From Pseudonocardia alaniniphila (GTDB lineage: Bacteria > Actinomycetota > Actinomycetes > Mycobacteriales > Pseudonocardiaceae): DNA of 64,000 nucleotides. Position numbers and translations under genes: made by a program. Positions 18,027 to 26,360 of the stretch are shown here, in pieces. The first letter of the stretch is position 1; the number at the start of each line of letters is the position of its first letter. Below the pieces are notes generated by a model, which saw only the letters and a list, made by a program, of their open reading frames with translations, was not told where the DNA came from and made no database searches. The DNA is taken from assembly GCF_022524485.1 (NCBI RefSeq), contig NZ_JAKXMK010000013.1:124001-188000 (forward strand), written 5' to 3'.

Positions 18027-19969
18027 GCTGGGACGGTATCCGGCTCGCCCGCGGACTCGGCGTACGCGCGGGCCTGCAACGTGAACAGCTCGTGGTAGGT
18101 GCCGCCGTGCGCCATCAGCTCCTCGTGGCGGCCGTGCTCGATCAGCCTGCCCTGTTCCAGCACCAGGATCTGGTCGGCGTGGCGGACGTTGGCCAGCCGG
18201 TGTGTGACGAGCACGGTGATGCGCTGCGCACCCGCCCCGGAGCGCCCGTGCAGCGTGCCGAAGACGGCGTGTTCGGCGCGGGCGTCGAGGGCCGCGGTCG
18301 GCTCGTCGGCGACCACCAGCGGCGCGTCGCGGTACAGGCCACGGGCCACCGACAACCGCTGCCACTGTCCGCCTGAGAGGTCCCGCCCGGTCTGGAACAT
18401 CCGGGAGAGCACAGTGGCCCAGCCGTTGGGGAGGTCGGCCACGACGGTGTCGGTGCCGGACAGGCGGGCCGCTGCGTCGAGCTGCTCCGAGCCAGGGTCG
18501 GCGCGCTCCAGCCGTCCGATCCGCACGTTGTTCTCGGCCGTCATCGGCCAGTGCACCGGATCCTGCAGCACAACTGCTACCCGGGCGTGCAGAGCGCCGG
18601 CGTCGACCGCTGCTGTGTCGACGCCGTCCCAGGTGACGCTCCCAGCGGTGGGCAGGTACAGGCCGGTGATCAGTTTCGCCAAGGTGGACTTGCCGGACCC
18701 GTTCTCGCCCACCAGCGCGATGACCTCGCCACGGCGCATCGTGACATCGACGTCGGCCAGGGCGTACTCGTCCTGACCGGGATAGCGGAACGACGCCCCG
18801 GCCAGCGTGATCACCTCCGGGTCACCGTGCAGCTCGGCAACCGGCGGGAGGCGGCGGCGGGAGGCGGCGTCGGTGAGCGCGCTGCGGTAGAGGTCGAGGT
18901 AGAAGGTGGCCTCGTAGAGGCGGTTGGCCTGGAAGATCGTGGTGGTGGCCGCTTGGGCAGCAGTGCGCATGGCCAGCGCGGCTGCGCCGGCCAGGGCAAG
19001 CTCCAGGCTTCCGGCATAGATCAGGAACGCGAGCACCAGATAGGCCGCGGCCGTGCCGACGCCCGCGAGCGTGCGCCCCACGAGCTGGACCGAGGTCCGG
19101 TCGCGCTCGAGCCTGACGGCGTCGCGGGTGATCTCGTCGGAGATGCGGCGGTGCTCGCGAAGCAGCACCTCCTGGGTGGTGAACGCGCGTACCTCGGCGG
19201 CTTCGTCCCGCCCGGTGATCAGGCCGCTGGTCACCCCGAGGCGTCTGCGATGCGAATTCGTGCGCACGAAGTTGCTGAACATCAGCCGCGCGGTCCGGAT
19301 CGATGCCCAGCCTCGCGGCAGCGCAGCGAGCAGCACGACCGGTGCCAGCAGCGGGTGCAGCAGCCCTGCTGTGACGACGGCAGCCGTCACCGACACCAGC
19401 GAGGCGAGCAGATCGCCGGTGTCCCGGACGACGGCCCGCACGCGGTCCGGGCCTTGGGTGGTGGCTCGCTCGACGAGTTCGGCGAAGTCCGGGTCGTCGA
19501 ACGCCGCGAGCTCCACCCCGATCACCGCGGTGTGCAGCATGTCCTGTGCCCGCTGCTCCACGCGCGGCACGAGCGCGCCCGAAACTCCAGCCACGGCGGC
19601 GTCCAGCAGGCCACGGGCCGCGGCCGCAGCCACCACGACGGCGAGCGCGGGAAGCGCGGCCACCACGCGCTCCGGGGTGGGGCCTTGCTCCAGGAGCCGA
19701 CTGAAGACGTTGGCCGTGGCCAGCAGCCCAAATGCCGTGATCACACCCGCGAGCAGCTCCAGCACCGCCGTGGCGATCGTGAGCGGCCGCGACGTCTGCC
19801 ACGCCCACCGTGCGGCCAGCACCGCCGTGCGCGGTGCTGCGCGCGCCACGGCCGGCAGCCCGGCTTTCGCCACGGACTCGTAGCCCTGCGCCCACGAGGG
19901 CGTACCGATGTCGTCGACCCCGATCAGCGGGGCAGGCCCCGGCTTGTCACCCACGCGCTCCCCCGTCAC
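18023..19969 (-). CDS. ABC exporter, fused permease and ATPase
   Basis: A 648-residue half-transporter. The N-terminal membrane domain has about six helices (for example PLTIATAVLELLAGVITAFG, VVTAGLLHPLLAPVVLLAAL). The C-terminal ATPase has Walker A GENGSGKST, Q-loop VVLQDPVHWPM, signature LSGGQWQR, Walker B LVVADEPTAALD and H-loop VTHRLANV. This is the type-1 exporter (ABCB/MsbA-like) layout. The start is GTG 19969 with GGAG upstream. The stop overlaps the start of the enoyl-CoA hydratase gene, a coupling that hints at export or handling of a CoA-derived compound, but the substrate is unknown. Confidence 0.9.
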   Translation of the reverse strand: MTGERVGDKPGPAPLIGVDDIGTPSWAQGYESVAKAGLPAVARAAPRTAVLAARWAWQTSRPLTIATAVLELLAGVITAFGLLATANVFSRLLEQGPTPERVVAALPALAVVVAAAAARGLLDAAVAGVSGALVPRVEQRAQDMLHTAVIGVELAAFDDPDFAELVERATTQGPDRVRAVVRDTGDLLASLVSVTAAVVTAGLLHPLLAPVVLLAALPRGWASIRTARLMFSNFVRTNSHRRRLGVTSGLITGRDEAAEVRAFTTQEVLLREHRRISDEITRDAVRLERDRTSVQLVGRTLAGVGTAAAYLVLAFLIYAGSLELALAGAAALAMRTAAQAATTTIFQANRLYEATFYLDLYRSALTDAASRRRLPPVAELHGDPEVITLAGASFRYPGQDEYALADVDVTMRRGEVIALVGENGSGKSTLAKLITGLYLPTAGSVTWDGVDTAAVDAGALHARVAVVLQDPVHWPMTAENNVRIGRLERADPGSEQLDAAARLSGTDTVVADLPNGWATVLSRMFQTGRDLSGGQWQRLSVARGLYRDAPLVVADEPTAALDARAEHAVFGTLHGRSGAGAQRITVLVTHRLANVRHADQILVLEQGRLIEHGRHEELMAHGGTYHELFTLQARAYAESAGEPDTVPA

Positions 19970-20010
19970 GGATCTCCATGATCCATGACAGTGCAGGCAA
20001 GGGGGAGAGA

Positions 20011-20808
20011 TCAGGCGAACCGCTCACGCAGGTACGCGGCGGTGGCGTCGTCCGCGGGGAAGAAGCTCTCGATGGCCACCTCCTCCAACGTCACGTCGAG
20101 CGGCGCGCCGAGCACGGCGACCGTGCTGAAGAGCGTGAGCTCCTGATCGGGGTGGCGCAGCCGCAGCGGCAGCACGATCCGGTCGCGCGGCTGTGCCGTC
20201 GGGTCGAGCCCGGCGTCCCGGCAGTACCCGACGAGCTCCCCGAGCAGCGCACGCAGCCCCGTGGAGGCCGCCCGCTCGGCCTGCCGGCGCACCCGCGACA
20301 CGAGGTGCGCGGCGTACTCCTCCAGGTCGACGACGTGCGGCGCGAGCCCGCGCGGATGCAGGCTCACCCGCAGGACGTTGACGGGCGGGACCAGCAGTTC
20401 GGGGTCGACGAGGTCGGTGAGCAGTGCGATCCCCCGGTTGGCCGCGATCAGGTTCCACGAGCCGTCGACGAGGACGGCCGGGTAGGGCTCCTGACCGTCG
20501 AGGATCCGGCGCAGCGAGCGCTGCACCTCGCCCAGTTCGGCGTCGTCGAGGCCGTGCTGGGAGTAGGCCGGGGCGAACCCCGCCGCGATCATCAGCTCGT
20601 TCCGTCCGCGCAGTGGCACGTCCAGCTCCTCCGAGAGGTGCAGCACCATGTCCCGGCTCGGCTTCGACCGGCCGGTCTCCAGGAAGCTCAGGTGCCGGGC
20701 GGACACGTCGGCCTGGATACCGAGGTCGAGCTGGGTCAGCCGGCGGCGCTGTCGCCAGTCGCGCAGCAGCGAGCCGAACGCGGTGCCGGTGGTTGTCGCG
20801 GCGGTCAT
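20011..20808 (-). CDS. XRE-family regulator with MmyB-like ligand domain
   Basis: A 265-residue protein. The helix-turn-helix at the N-terminus (RRLTQLDLGIQADVSARHLS, then ETGRSKPSRDMV) is XRE-type. The remainder matches the MmyB-like domain with GSWNLIAANRGIALL and VNVLRVSLHPRGLAP, a PAS-like fold that in relatives binds fatty acyl ligands. The start is ATG 20808. It diverges from a thioesterase gene across 86 bp, so regulation of that neighbour is a reasonable guess. Confidence 0.88.
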   Translation of the reverse strand: MTAATTTGTAFGSLLRDWRQRRRLTQLDLGIQADVSARHLSFLETGRSKPSRDMVLHLSEELDVPLRGRNELMIAAGFAPAYSQHGLDDAELGEVQRSLRRILDGQEPYPAVLVDGSWNLIAANRGIALLTDLVDPELLVPPVNVLRVSLHPRGLAPHVVDLEEYAAHLVSRVRRQAERAASTGLRALLGELVGYCRDAGLDPTAQPRDRIVLPLRLRHPDQELTLFSTVAVLGAPLDVTLEEVAIESFFPADDATAAYLRERFA

Positions 20809-20894
20809 GGCGGGCACGTTAGCGGCGCCGGTGGGGTTGATCGATAACGTCCGGGGTAATGGACCGGCGGCCATGACCGCGACAGTCTCAGCAC

Positions 20895-21311
20895 GTGACC
20901 GGATCACTCGAAACCGACGACCCCACCGCGCTGATGCACCGCCTGATGCCCTTCACCGCTCTGCTCGGCGCCACCGCGCTGCGCGCCGAACCGCAGGAGG
21001 TGGCGCTGCGGCTGGACTGGGACGAGTCCAGGTGCACGACCGCCGGGCTGCTCCACGGCGGAGCGCTGATGGCCCTCGCCGATGCCGCAGGTGGCTGGTG
21101 CGCCTTCCTCAACCTGCCCGACGGCGCGACGGGCACCGCCACCGTCACATCGGCGACGAACTTCCTGCGCCCTGTCACGTCAGGGCACGTCGAGGCCGTG
21201 CCCCGGGTGCTGCACCGTGGACGCACCACGATCATCGTCGACACGGAGGTGCGCGACGCGGCCGGGAAACTCGCGGCGCGGGTGACACAGACTCAGGCGG
21301 TGCTGCGCTGA
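20895..21311 (+). CDS. PaaI-type hotdog thioesterase
   Basis: A 138-residue hotdog-fold acyl-CoA thioesterase. The catalytic helix region is TAGLLHGGALMALADAAGG, and the fold closes with TATVTSATNFLRPV and RTTIIVDTEVRDAAGKL. The start is GTG 20895. It is transcribed divergently from the XRE/MmyB regulator, which may sense an acyl ligand connected to this enzyme. The specific acyl substrate is not readable. Confidence 0.87.
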   Translation: MTGSLETDDPTALMHRLMPFTALLGATALRAEPQEVALRLDWDESRCTTAGLLHGGALMALADAAGGWCAFLNLPDGATGTATVTSATNFLRPVTSGHVEAVPRVLHRGRTTIIVDTEVRDAAGKLAARVTQTQAVLR

Positions 21312-21361
21312 GCCCCTGCGTGATCGGCGGGGCCCAGCGCGTCGCCGGTATGTGAGACGGG

Positions 21362-22477
21362 TCAGGCGGGCACAGCGGTGCGCGCCTCCTCGGCGTCGCG
21401 CCTGGCCACCTCGGCACGCACGAGCGGGATCACCTCGCGGCCGAACTCCACGGCGTCGGCGAGCAGGTCGTAGCCGCGGGCGGACAGGATCCGGACGCCG
21501 AGGTCGTAGTAGTCCAGCAGCGCCGCGGCCACCGTCTCCGGCGTGCCCACGAGCGCGGTGGAGTTACCGGCCCCGCCGGTGGCCTTCGCCGTGACGGTCC
21601 ACAGTGCACGGTCGAAGCGCTCGCCCTGCGCGGCCACCTCCAGCAGCCGCTGCGAGCCCGCGTTCTCCGGGTCCGACAGCTTGTGGCGGCGGGTGAGCTG
21701 CGCCGTGCCGCCCTTCGTCCGGTCCTGGATGCGGGCCACGGTGGCGTAGGCCTTCTCCCAGGCCTCCTCCTCGGTGCGGCCGAGGATCGGGCGGAACGCC
21801 ACCTGGAACGTCGGGACCGGGCGACCCGCCGCTCGGGCGAGCTCGCTGATCGTGGCGATCTGCTGGGCCGTGCCGGCGAGCGGCTCACCCCACAGTGCGT
21901 AGATGTCGGCCTCCTCCGCCCCGACCTTGTAGGCCGCGGGGGAGGAACCGCCGAAGGAGATGCGCGGGCGGGGCTTCTGGGCGGGCTCGACGTCCAGCAC
22001 GAAGTCGCTGAAGTCGTAGTGCTCGCCGTGGAAGTCGAACGGCTCGCGTGACGTCCAGGCCTTCTTGAAGATCTGGATGGCCTCGCGGGTGCGGTCGTAG
22101 CGCTGGTCCTTGGGCAGGGTGTCGCCTTCGCGCTGCTGCTCGTGGTCGTTGCCGCCGGTGATCACGTGCAGGGTGAGGCGCCCGTCGCTGATCTGGTCGA
22201 GCGTGGCGACGGTCTTCGCGGCGAAGGTGGGGTAGGAGACGTTCGGCCGGTGGGCGAGCAGCAGTTGCAGCCGCTCGGTGTGGGTGGCGATGAGCGCGGC
22301 GGCCTGAGCGGGGTCCGGGCTGCCGGAGCTGTACGCCGTGAGCACCCGGTCCCAGCCGCTCTCCTCGTGGGCGCGGGCGAGGGCGAGCGTGTAGTCCTTG
22401 TCGAACGCGGGGCCGGTGCGCGGTGTCGTCTCCGTGCCGTTGTTGGTGGCGCCGATGCCGAGGAACTCGACGGGCAT
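21362..22477 (-). CDS. LLM-class FMN-dependent monooxygenase, SsuD-like
   Basis: A 371-residue luciferase-like TIM barrel. LGIGATNNGTE, QLLLAHRPNVSYPTFAAKTV, ATLDQISDGRLTLHVITGG and ISFGGSSPAAYKVGAEEADI follow the alkanesulfonate monooxygenase (SsuD) pattern. Such enzymes release sulfite from sulfonates with FMNH2 supplied by a partner reductase, which is not adjacent here. The start ATG 22477 has GGAAGG upstream. A 26-residue Cys-containing leader peptide (22516-22596) precedes it, as in sulfur-starvation genes. Together with the SsuABC-like importer at 26-29 kb, this supports a role in organosulfur use. Confidence 0.88.
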   Translation of the reverse strand: MPVEFLGIGATNNGTETTPRTGPAFDKDYTLALARAHEESGWDRVLTAYSSGSPDPAQAAALIATHTERLQLLLAHRPNVSYPTFAAKTVATLDQISDGRLTLHVITGGNDHEQQREGDTLPKDQRYDRTREAIQIFKKAWTSREPFDFHGEHYDFSDFVLDVEPAQKPRPRISFGGSSPAAYKVGAEEADIYALWGEPLAGTAQQIATISELARAAGRPVPTFQVAFRPILGRTEEEAWEKAYATVARIQDRTKGGTAQLTRRHKLSDPENAGSQRLLEVAAQGERFDRALWTVTAKATGGAGNSTALVGTPETVAAALLDYYDLGVRILSARGYDLLADAVEFGREVIPLVRAEVARRDAEEARTAVPA

Positions 22478-22515
22478 GGTGGTCCTTCCGGGTGGATGGG
22501 ATGCGGGCTGGGGGC

Positions 22516-22596
22516 TCAGCGGCCCGGACAGGCCGCCGACCACACCCGGCCGAGGTCGATGTGTGCTCGCGTCACCAGGGGAACCCGGATGGTCAC
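22516..22596 (-). CDS. Cysteine-type leader peptide upstream of the SsuD-like gene
   Basis: A 26-codon frame starting GTG 22596 with GGAGG just upstream and ending TGA 22516, 38 bases before the monooxygenase start. The peptide contains VTRAHIDLGRVWSAACPGR, with Cys four residues from the end. The R-x-H-(I/V)-D-L-x-R-x-x-S-A-x-C pattern is shared with the leaders at 35286-35369 and, in part, 23559-23621. Short peptides of this type are annotated as putative leader peptides before sulfur genes in actinobacteria (from memory). I infer that ribosome stalling at the Cys codon links translation to cysteine supply. Confidence 0.7.
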   Translation of the reverse strand: MTIRVPLVTRAHIDLGRVWSAACPGR

Positions 22597-22700
22597 GTCC
22601 TCCACTGCAGCACCGCGGAGTGGGTCCGTCAACAAGACTTCGAACCGGTCACACGGGAGGAAGCACCGCAGGCGTGCCGGCCGACGGGCAGGATGGTCGG

Positions 22701-23507
22701 GTGCCGGATCCCCGCCTCCCGGACGCCCGTGCGGGCGATGCCCGGAGCCCCGTGTTGCTGCACGTCCCGCATGCCGGCACCGACATCCCTTCGTGGACCA
22801 GGCCGCACCTCGTGCTCGACGACGACGAGCTCGCGTCCGAACTGGCCGCGCTGACCGACCACCACACCGACCTGATCGCGACCGTCGCCGCGGAGCGGGC
22901 ACGCGTCCGGCCCTGGGTGCTCGTGAACCGGGTGTCGCGGTTCGTGGTCGACCCGGAGCGGTTCCCCGACGAGCGGGAGGAGATGGCCGCGGCCGGCATG
23001 GCCGCCGTCTACACGCGGGGCACCCGCGGCCAGCCCGTCCGGGCGGACGATGCGGCGCATCGGGACCTGCTGCTCGCCGCCTACTACACGCCGTGGGCCG
23101 CCGCGGTCCAGGCCGCGGTGGACGACCGGATCAAGGCCACCGGACGCGCCGTGCTCGTGGACGTCCACTCCTACTCCACGACACCGCTGCCCTACGAGCT
23201 GCACGCCGACGGCCCGCGCCCGGCAGTGTGCCTGGGCGCCGACCCCGTGCACACGCCGTCGTGGCTCGTCGCGGCGGCGGAGACGGCGTTCGCCGCGATC
23301 GGGTCGGTCGCGGTGAACTCCCCGTTCGCCGGCACCTACGTCCCCCTCGCGCATTACGGCACCGACCCGCGGGTGCTCTCGGTCATGATCGAGATCCGCA
23401 GGGACGGGTACATGGCCGAACCGGGGGGCGCTCCCACTCCGGGCGCAGCTCGGGTTGCCGCCGCACTCGCTCACCTCGTCGACGCGGCCATGGAGTCCGG
23501 GACGTGA
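22701..23507 (+). CDS. N-formylglutamate amidohydrolase-like hydrolase
   Basis: A 268-residue member of the N-formylglutamate deformylase (HutG/FGase) family of zinc amidohydrolases. HVPHAGTDIPSW at the N-terminus, DHHTDLI, NRVSRFVVDPERFPDE and VDVHSYSTTPLPYE carry the presumed metal-binding His, Asp and Glu residues. The later part has PFAGTYVPLAHYG and VLSVMIEIRRDGYM. The start is GTG 22701. No histidine-degradation genes are nearby, so the true amide substrate is open. It diverges from the SsuD-like gene. Confidence 0.85.
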   Translation: MPDPRLPDARAGDARSPVLLHVPHAGTDIPSWTRPHLVLDDDELASELAALTDHHTDLIATVAAERARVRPWVLVNRVSRFVVDPERFPDEREEMAAAGMAAVYTRGTRGQPVRADDAAHRDLLLAAYYTPWAAAVQAAVDDRIKATGRAVLVDVHSYSTTPLPYELHADGPRPAVCLGADPVHTPSWLVAAAETAFAAIGSVAVNSPFAGTYVPLAHYGTDPRVLSVMIEIRRDGYMAEPGGAPTPGAARVAAALAHLVDAAMESGT

Positions 23508-23558
23508 CGCGAGACCGGTTCGCTGGCCGTGCCGGATCCACCGATCTACAGTCGAGGT

Positions 23559-23621
23559 ATGGGGTTCCAGCTGTCGCGCCGGTGGCACGTGGACCTGTGC
23601 CGCACCAGCGCAGCTCTCTGA
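23559..23621 (+). CDS. Leader peptide of the H-V-D-L type before the FAD/NAD(P) protein
   Basis: A 20-codon frame from ATG 23559 to TGA at 23619-23621, 48 bases before the GTG of the next gene. It contains LSRRWHVDLCRTSAAL, the same R-R-(x)-H-V-D-L-x-R-x-S-x-A-L core as the leader upstream of sulfite reductase, with its Cys moved into the core. A GAGG lies immediately before the ATG. Its presence predicts that the following gene is controlled by cysteine or sulfur status. Confidence 0.65.
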   Translation: MGFQLSRRWHVDLCRTSAAL

Positions 23622-23669
23622 GAGGCAGGCCCGGACCGTCTTCCGTCCGCCTGCCGAGAGGAACCCTTT

Positions 23670-25595
23670 GTGACGTCCGCGATCGCGATCGTCGGCGCGG
23701 GACCGCGGGGCGTCGGCCTGCTCGAGCGCCTCGGCGCGAGCATCCCCGACCTGCTCCCTGCCACCTGCTGCGGGTCAGATGTCGACGTGCACCTGATCGA
23801 TCCCTACCCGGCGGGTGCCGGGCGGATCTGGCGCCACGAGCAGTCCCCGTTGCTGGCCATGAACTCGATGGCCGCCGACGTCACCATGTTCACCGACGAC
23901 ACCGTCGTCTGTGACGGGCCGATCCGGCCGGGCCCGTCGTTCTGGGACTGGGCGCAGGAGCTGCGCGCGAGCGGTGACCCCGACGTGCTCGGCCCCGAAC
24001 TGGCCGCCGAGCTGCGCGCCGTCACGGCCTCGACCTTCCCGAGCAGGCGGCTGCAGAGCGCGTACCTGAGCTGGGTGCTCGACGAGGTGATCGCGGGGTT
24101 GCCCCCGGGTGTGCGGGTGCACATCCACCGCACCCGGGCCGTCGAGCTGACCGAGGAGGGCGAGACACAGGTCGTGCACCTGGAGGACGGCTCGGCCCTG
24201 CACGTCGACGCGGTCGTGCTCGCCTCCGGGCACCTCGACGCAACGCCCACCGACGAGGAGCTCGCGCTGGTCGCCCGGGCCACCGGGCTCGGACTGCGCT
24301 ACCTGCCGCCCGAGCAGACCACCGACTCCGACCTGTCGGTGATCGAGCCGGGGGAGACGGTGATCGTCCGTGGCATGGGGCTCGCGTTCGTCGACCTCAT
24401 GGTGCTGATCTTCGAGGGCCGCGGTGGCCGGTTCGAGCCGACGGGCCCCGGCGAGGACACCCTGCGCTACATCCCGTCAGGCGCCGAACCGCGGCTGGTG
24501 GCGGGCTCGCCGCGCGGCGCGCCCTACCACTCCAAGACCCACTACGAGCTGCGCGCCGGACGTCCACCGCTGCCGCGATTCCTCGGACCGGCCGAGATCG
24601 ACCCGCTGATCGCCGAGGGCGGTCCCGTCGAGCTGCTGGCGCAGGTGTGGCCGCTGATGGCCAAGGAGATCGCCTGGGGCTGGTACCACGAGCTGTTCCT
24701 CGGCCACCCCGACCGCGTCCGGCTTTCCTGGGACGAGTTCGCCGTCCGGTACGCCGAGCCGGCGTGGGGCACGCCGGAGATGGACGAGCTGCTCGCCGCC
24801 GCCGTGCCCGGCCCCGTCGACAGGATCGACTTCGCCGCTCTCGACCGCCCGCTCGACGGGTTGCACGCCCCCGACCTCGCCACCCTCCAGCCGCTCGTGC
24901 AGGAGCGGATAGCCGAGGACCTGCGCCAGCACGTCGATCCGGCCCACACCCCGCACCTGGGTGCCTTCGTCGCGATGCTCTCCGTGTACGGGCAGGTCGG
25001 CCGCCTGGTCGGCGCAGGCGCGCTCTCCGGGCGCTCGCAGGCGTTCGACCTGAGCTGGTGGCAGGGCTTCTTCAGCTCCGTCGCGAGCGGGCCGCCCGGG
25101 TTCCGCGTGCGGCAGCTGCTGGCCCTCGCCCGGGCGGGGTTCGTCCAGTTCCTCGGCGCCGGGATGTGGGTGGACATCGCCGACGGCATCTTCCACGCGG
25201 GCAGCGCGACGCTTCAGGACGCGCCGCCGGTCACGTCCACCGTGCTCGTCGATGCCCGGCTGCCCCACGCCAGCGCCGCACGTACCGTCGACCCGCTGGT
25301 GGCCGGCCTGATGCGCAGCGGGGCCGCCAGCGAACTCGAGCTCGTCGACGACGACGGCACCGTCCTGCGCAACACCGGTCAGCTGCGCGTGCGTCCGTCC
25401 GACGGTGCGTTGATCGATGCGTCGGGTGCGGTGCACCCGCACCGCTTCGCGGTCGGCCCGCACACCGCCGTGAAGCTGGCAGGTGCGTTCACCCGGCCGG
25501 GGATGAACTCACAGAGCCTGCGCTACAACGACGCCGTGGCACGCGCGGTGCTGCGCAGCCTCCCGAACAGCGCGGCTGAGGCCTCCGCGGCATAG
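23670..25595 (+). CDS. FAD/NAD(P)-binding protein, probable sulfur-linked flavoenzyme
   Basis: A 641-residue flavoprotein. The N-terminal Rossmann motif is IAIVGAGPRGVGLLERLG. A second conserved stretch is YPAGAGRIWRHEQSPLLAMN, and a later nucleotide-binding region is VVLASGHLDATPTDEE. The family is annotated only as FAD/NAD(P)-binding domain protein; its reaction is unknown. The C-terminal third contains RPGMNSQSLRYNDAVAR, also typical of the group. The start is GTG 23670. The gene is preceded by a sulfur-type leader peptide and flanked by organosulfur genes, so I infer a role in sulfur acquisition, for example oxidation or reduction of a sulfur compound. Confidence 0.85.
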   Translation: MTSAIAIVGAGPRGVGLLERLGASIPDLLPATCCGSDVDVHLIDPYPAGAGRIWRHEQSPLLAMNSMAADVTMFTDDTVVCDGPIRPGPSFWDWAQELRASGDPDVLGPELAAELRAVTASTFPSRRLQSAYLSWVLDEVIAGLPPGVRVHIHRTRAVELTEEGETQVVHLEDGSALHVDAVVLASGHLDATPTDEELALVARATGLGLRYLPPEQTTDSDLSVIEPGETVIVRGMGLAFVDLMVLIFEGRGGRFEPTGPGEDTLRYIPSGAEPRLVAGSPRGAPYHSKTHYELRAGRPPLPRFLGPAEIDPLIAEGGPVELLAQVWPLMAKEIAWGWYHELFLGHPDRVRLSWDEFAVRYAEPAWGTPEMDELLAAAVPGPVDRIDFAALDRPLDGLHAPDLATLQPLVQERIAEDLRQHVDPAHTPHLGAFVAMLSVYGQVGRLVGAGALSGRSQAFDLSWWQGFFSSVASGPPGFRVRQLLALARAGFVQFLGAGMWVDIADGIFHAGSATLQDAPPVTSTVLVDARLPHASAARTVDPLVAGLMRSGAASELELVDDDGTVLRNTGQLRVRPSDGALIDASGAVHPHRFAVGPHTAVKLAGAFTRPGMNSQSLRYNDAVARAVLRSLPNSAAEASAA

Positions 25596-25647
25596 GAACC
25601 GACGTCCGTCACGGCGGGGCCACGGCCACGCGGCCCCGCCGGTCCGA

Positions 25648-25893
25648 TCAGGTGGCGCCCAGTGCCGGGTGACGGTGCAGGGCGCTGCGGGCCATCGCGA
25701 GTTCGTGTGCCACCTCGGCGGCGATGAGCTCGGCGTGCAGAGCGGCTTTCTGCGTGTCGCACGATTCCTGCAGCGCGAGCGCCCGGTGCCTGCGGACCAG
25801 GTCTTCGAGCGAGTCGAGCAGGCGGTCGGCGACGCTCGGACGGACGGACTCGCCTGCGGGTGGGGACGCGGACCCGGACGCGGAAGGGGACAT
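25648..25893 (-). CDS. Small hypothetical protein
   Basis: An 81-residue protein, Ser/Pro-rich at the N-terminus and then helical and charged (VADRLLDSLEDLVRRHRALA; AALHAELIAAEVAHELAMAR), perhaps a coiled coil. The start ATG 25893 has a strong AGGAGG seven bases upstream. The same frame stays open upstream to GTG 26022 and encodes LTRRWDRDLAHHASALCR, which resembles the cysteine leader peptides of this region. That stretch may be a leader that has lost its stop. No family is recognised. Confidence 0.55.
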   Translation of the reverse strand: MSPSASGSASPPAGESVRPSVADRLLDSLEDLVRRHRALALQESCDTQKAALHAELIAAEVAHELAMARSALHRHPALGAT

Positions 25894-26030
25894 CGTTGCC
25901 TCCTGGAGATGGAAGTCGGACGGGACGGGTCGACGGCCCGTCCGACAGAGCGCGCTCGCGTGGTGGGCCAGATCCCGATCCCATCGCCTCGTGAGCGACG
26001 ACGACCGGGTTGAGGGGGGCACCGGTACCC

Positions 26031-26204
26031 CTACGCGGCGGTTTTCACGATCGTGGCGATCAGCTGGTCCTCCTCGCCGACGATCGCTCCAGCGGCGCTC
26101 ACCGCCGCTCTGCTATCGATATTGCCATCGATCGACGCTGCGCCGACGGCCTGGCCGAAGCGCACGTCGGACGGCGGATACTGGTCGTTGCGCGGTTCGG
26201 TCAT
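26031..26204 (-). CDS. Small hypothetical protein (uncertain)
   Basis: A possible 57-residue acidic protein from ATG 26204 (MTEPRNDQYPPSDVRFGQAV at its start), ending in EEDQLIATIVKTAA. Composition is more protein-like than the surrounding shadows, but the ribosome binding site is weak and no family is recognised. It lies between the SsuC-like permease gene and the 81-residue protein gene on the same strand. Confidence 0.35.
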   Translation of the reverse strand: MTEPRNDQYPPSDVRFGQAVGAASIDGNIDSRAAVSAAGAIVGEEDQLIATIVKTAA

Positions 26205-26360
26205 ATCCACGGTTGTCCGTCCTGTCGCCGGGATCGCAGCTCGGTGCGCCATGCGCCACCGGAGGGGACGATCAGGACGGACAACACGTGCTGGGGACGC
26301 GGCAGAAGTCGATGTGCCGGCGCCGGGCGAACGTCGGCGCTCCGATCGACCGCCGCGCCA

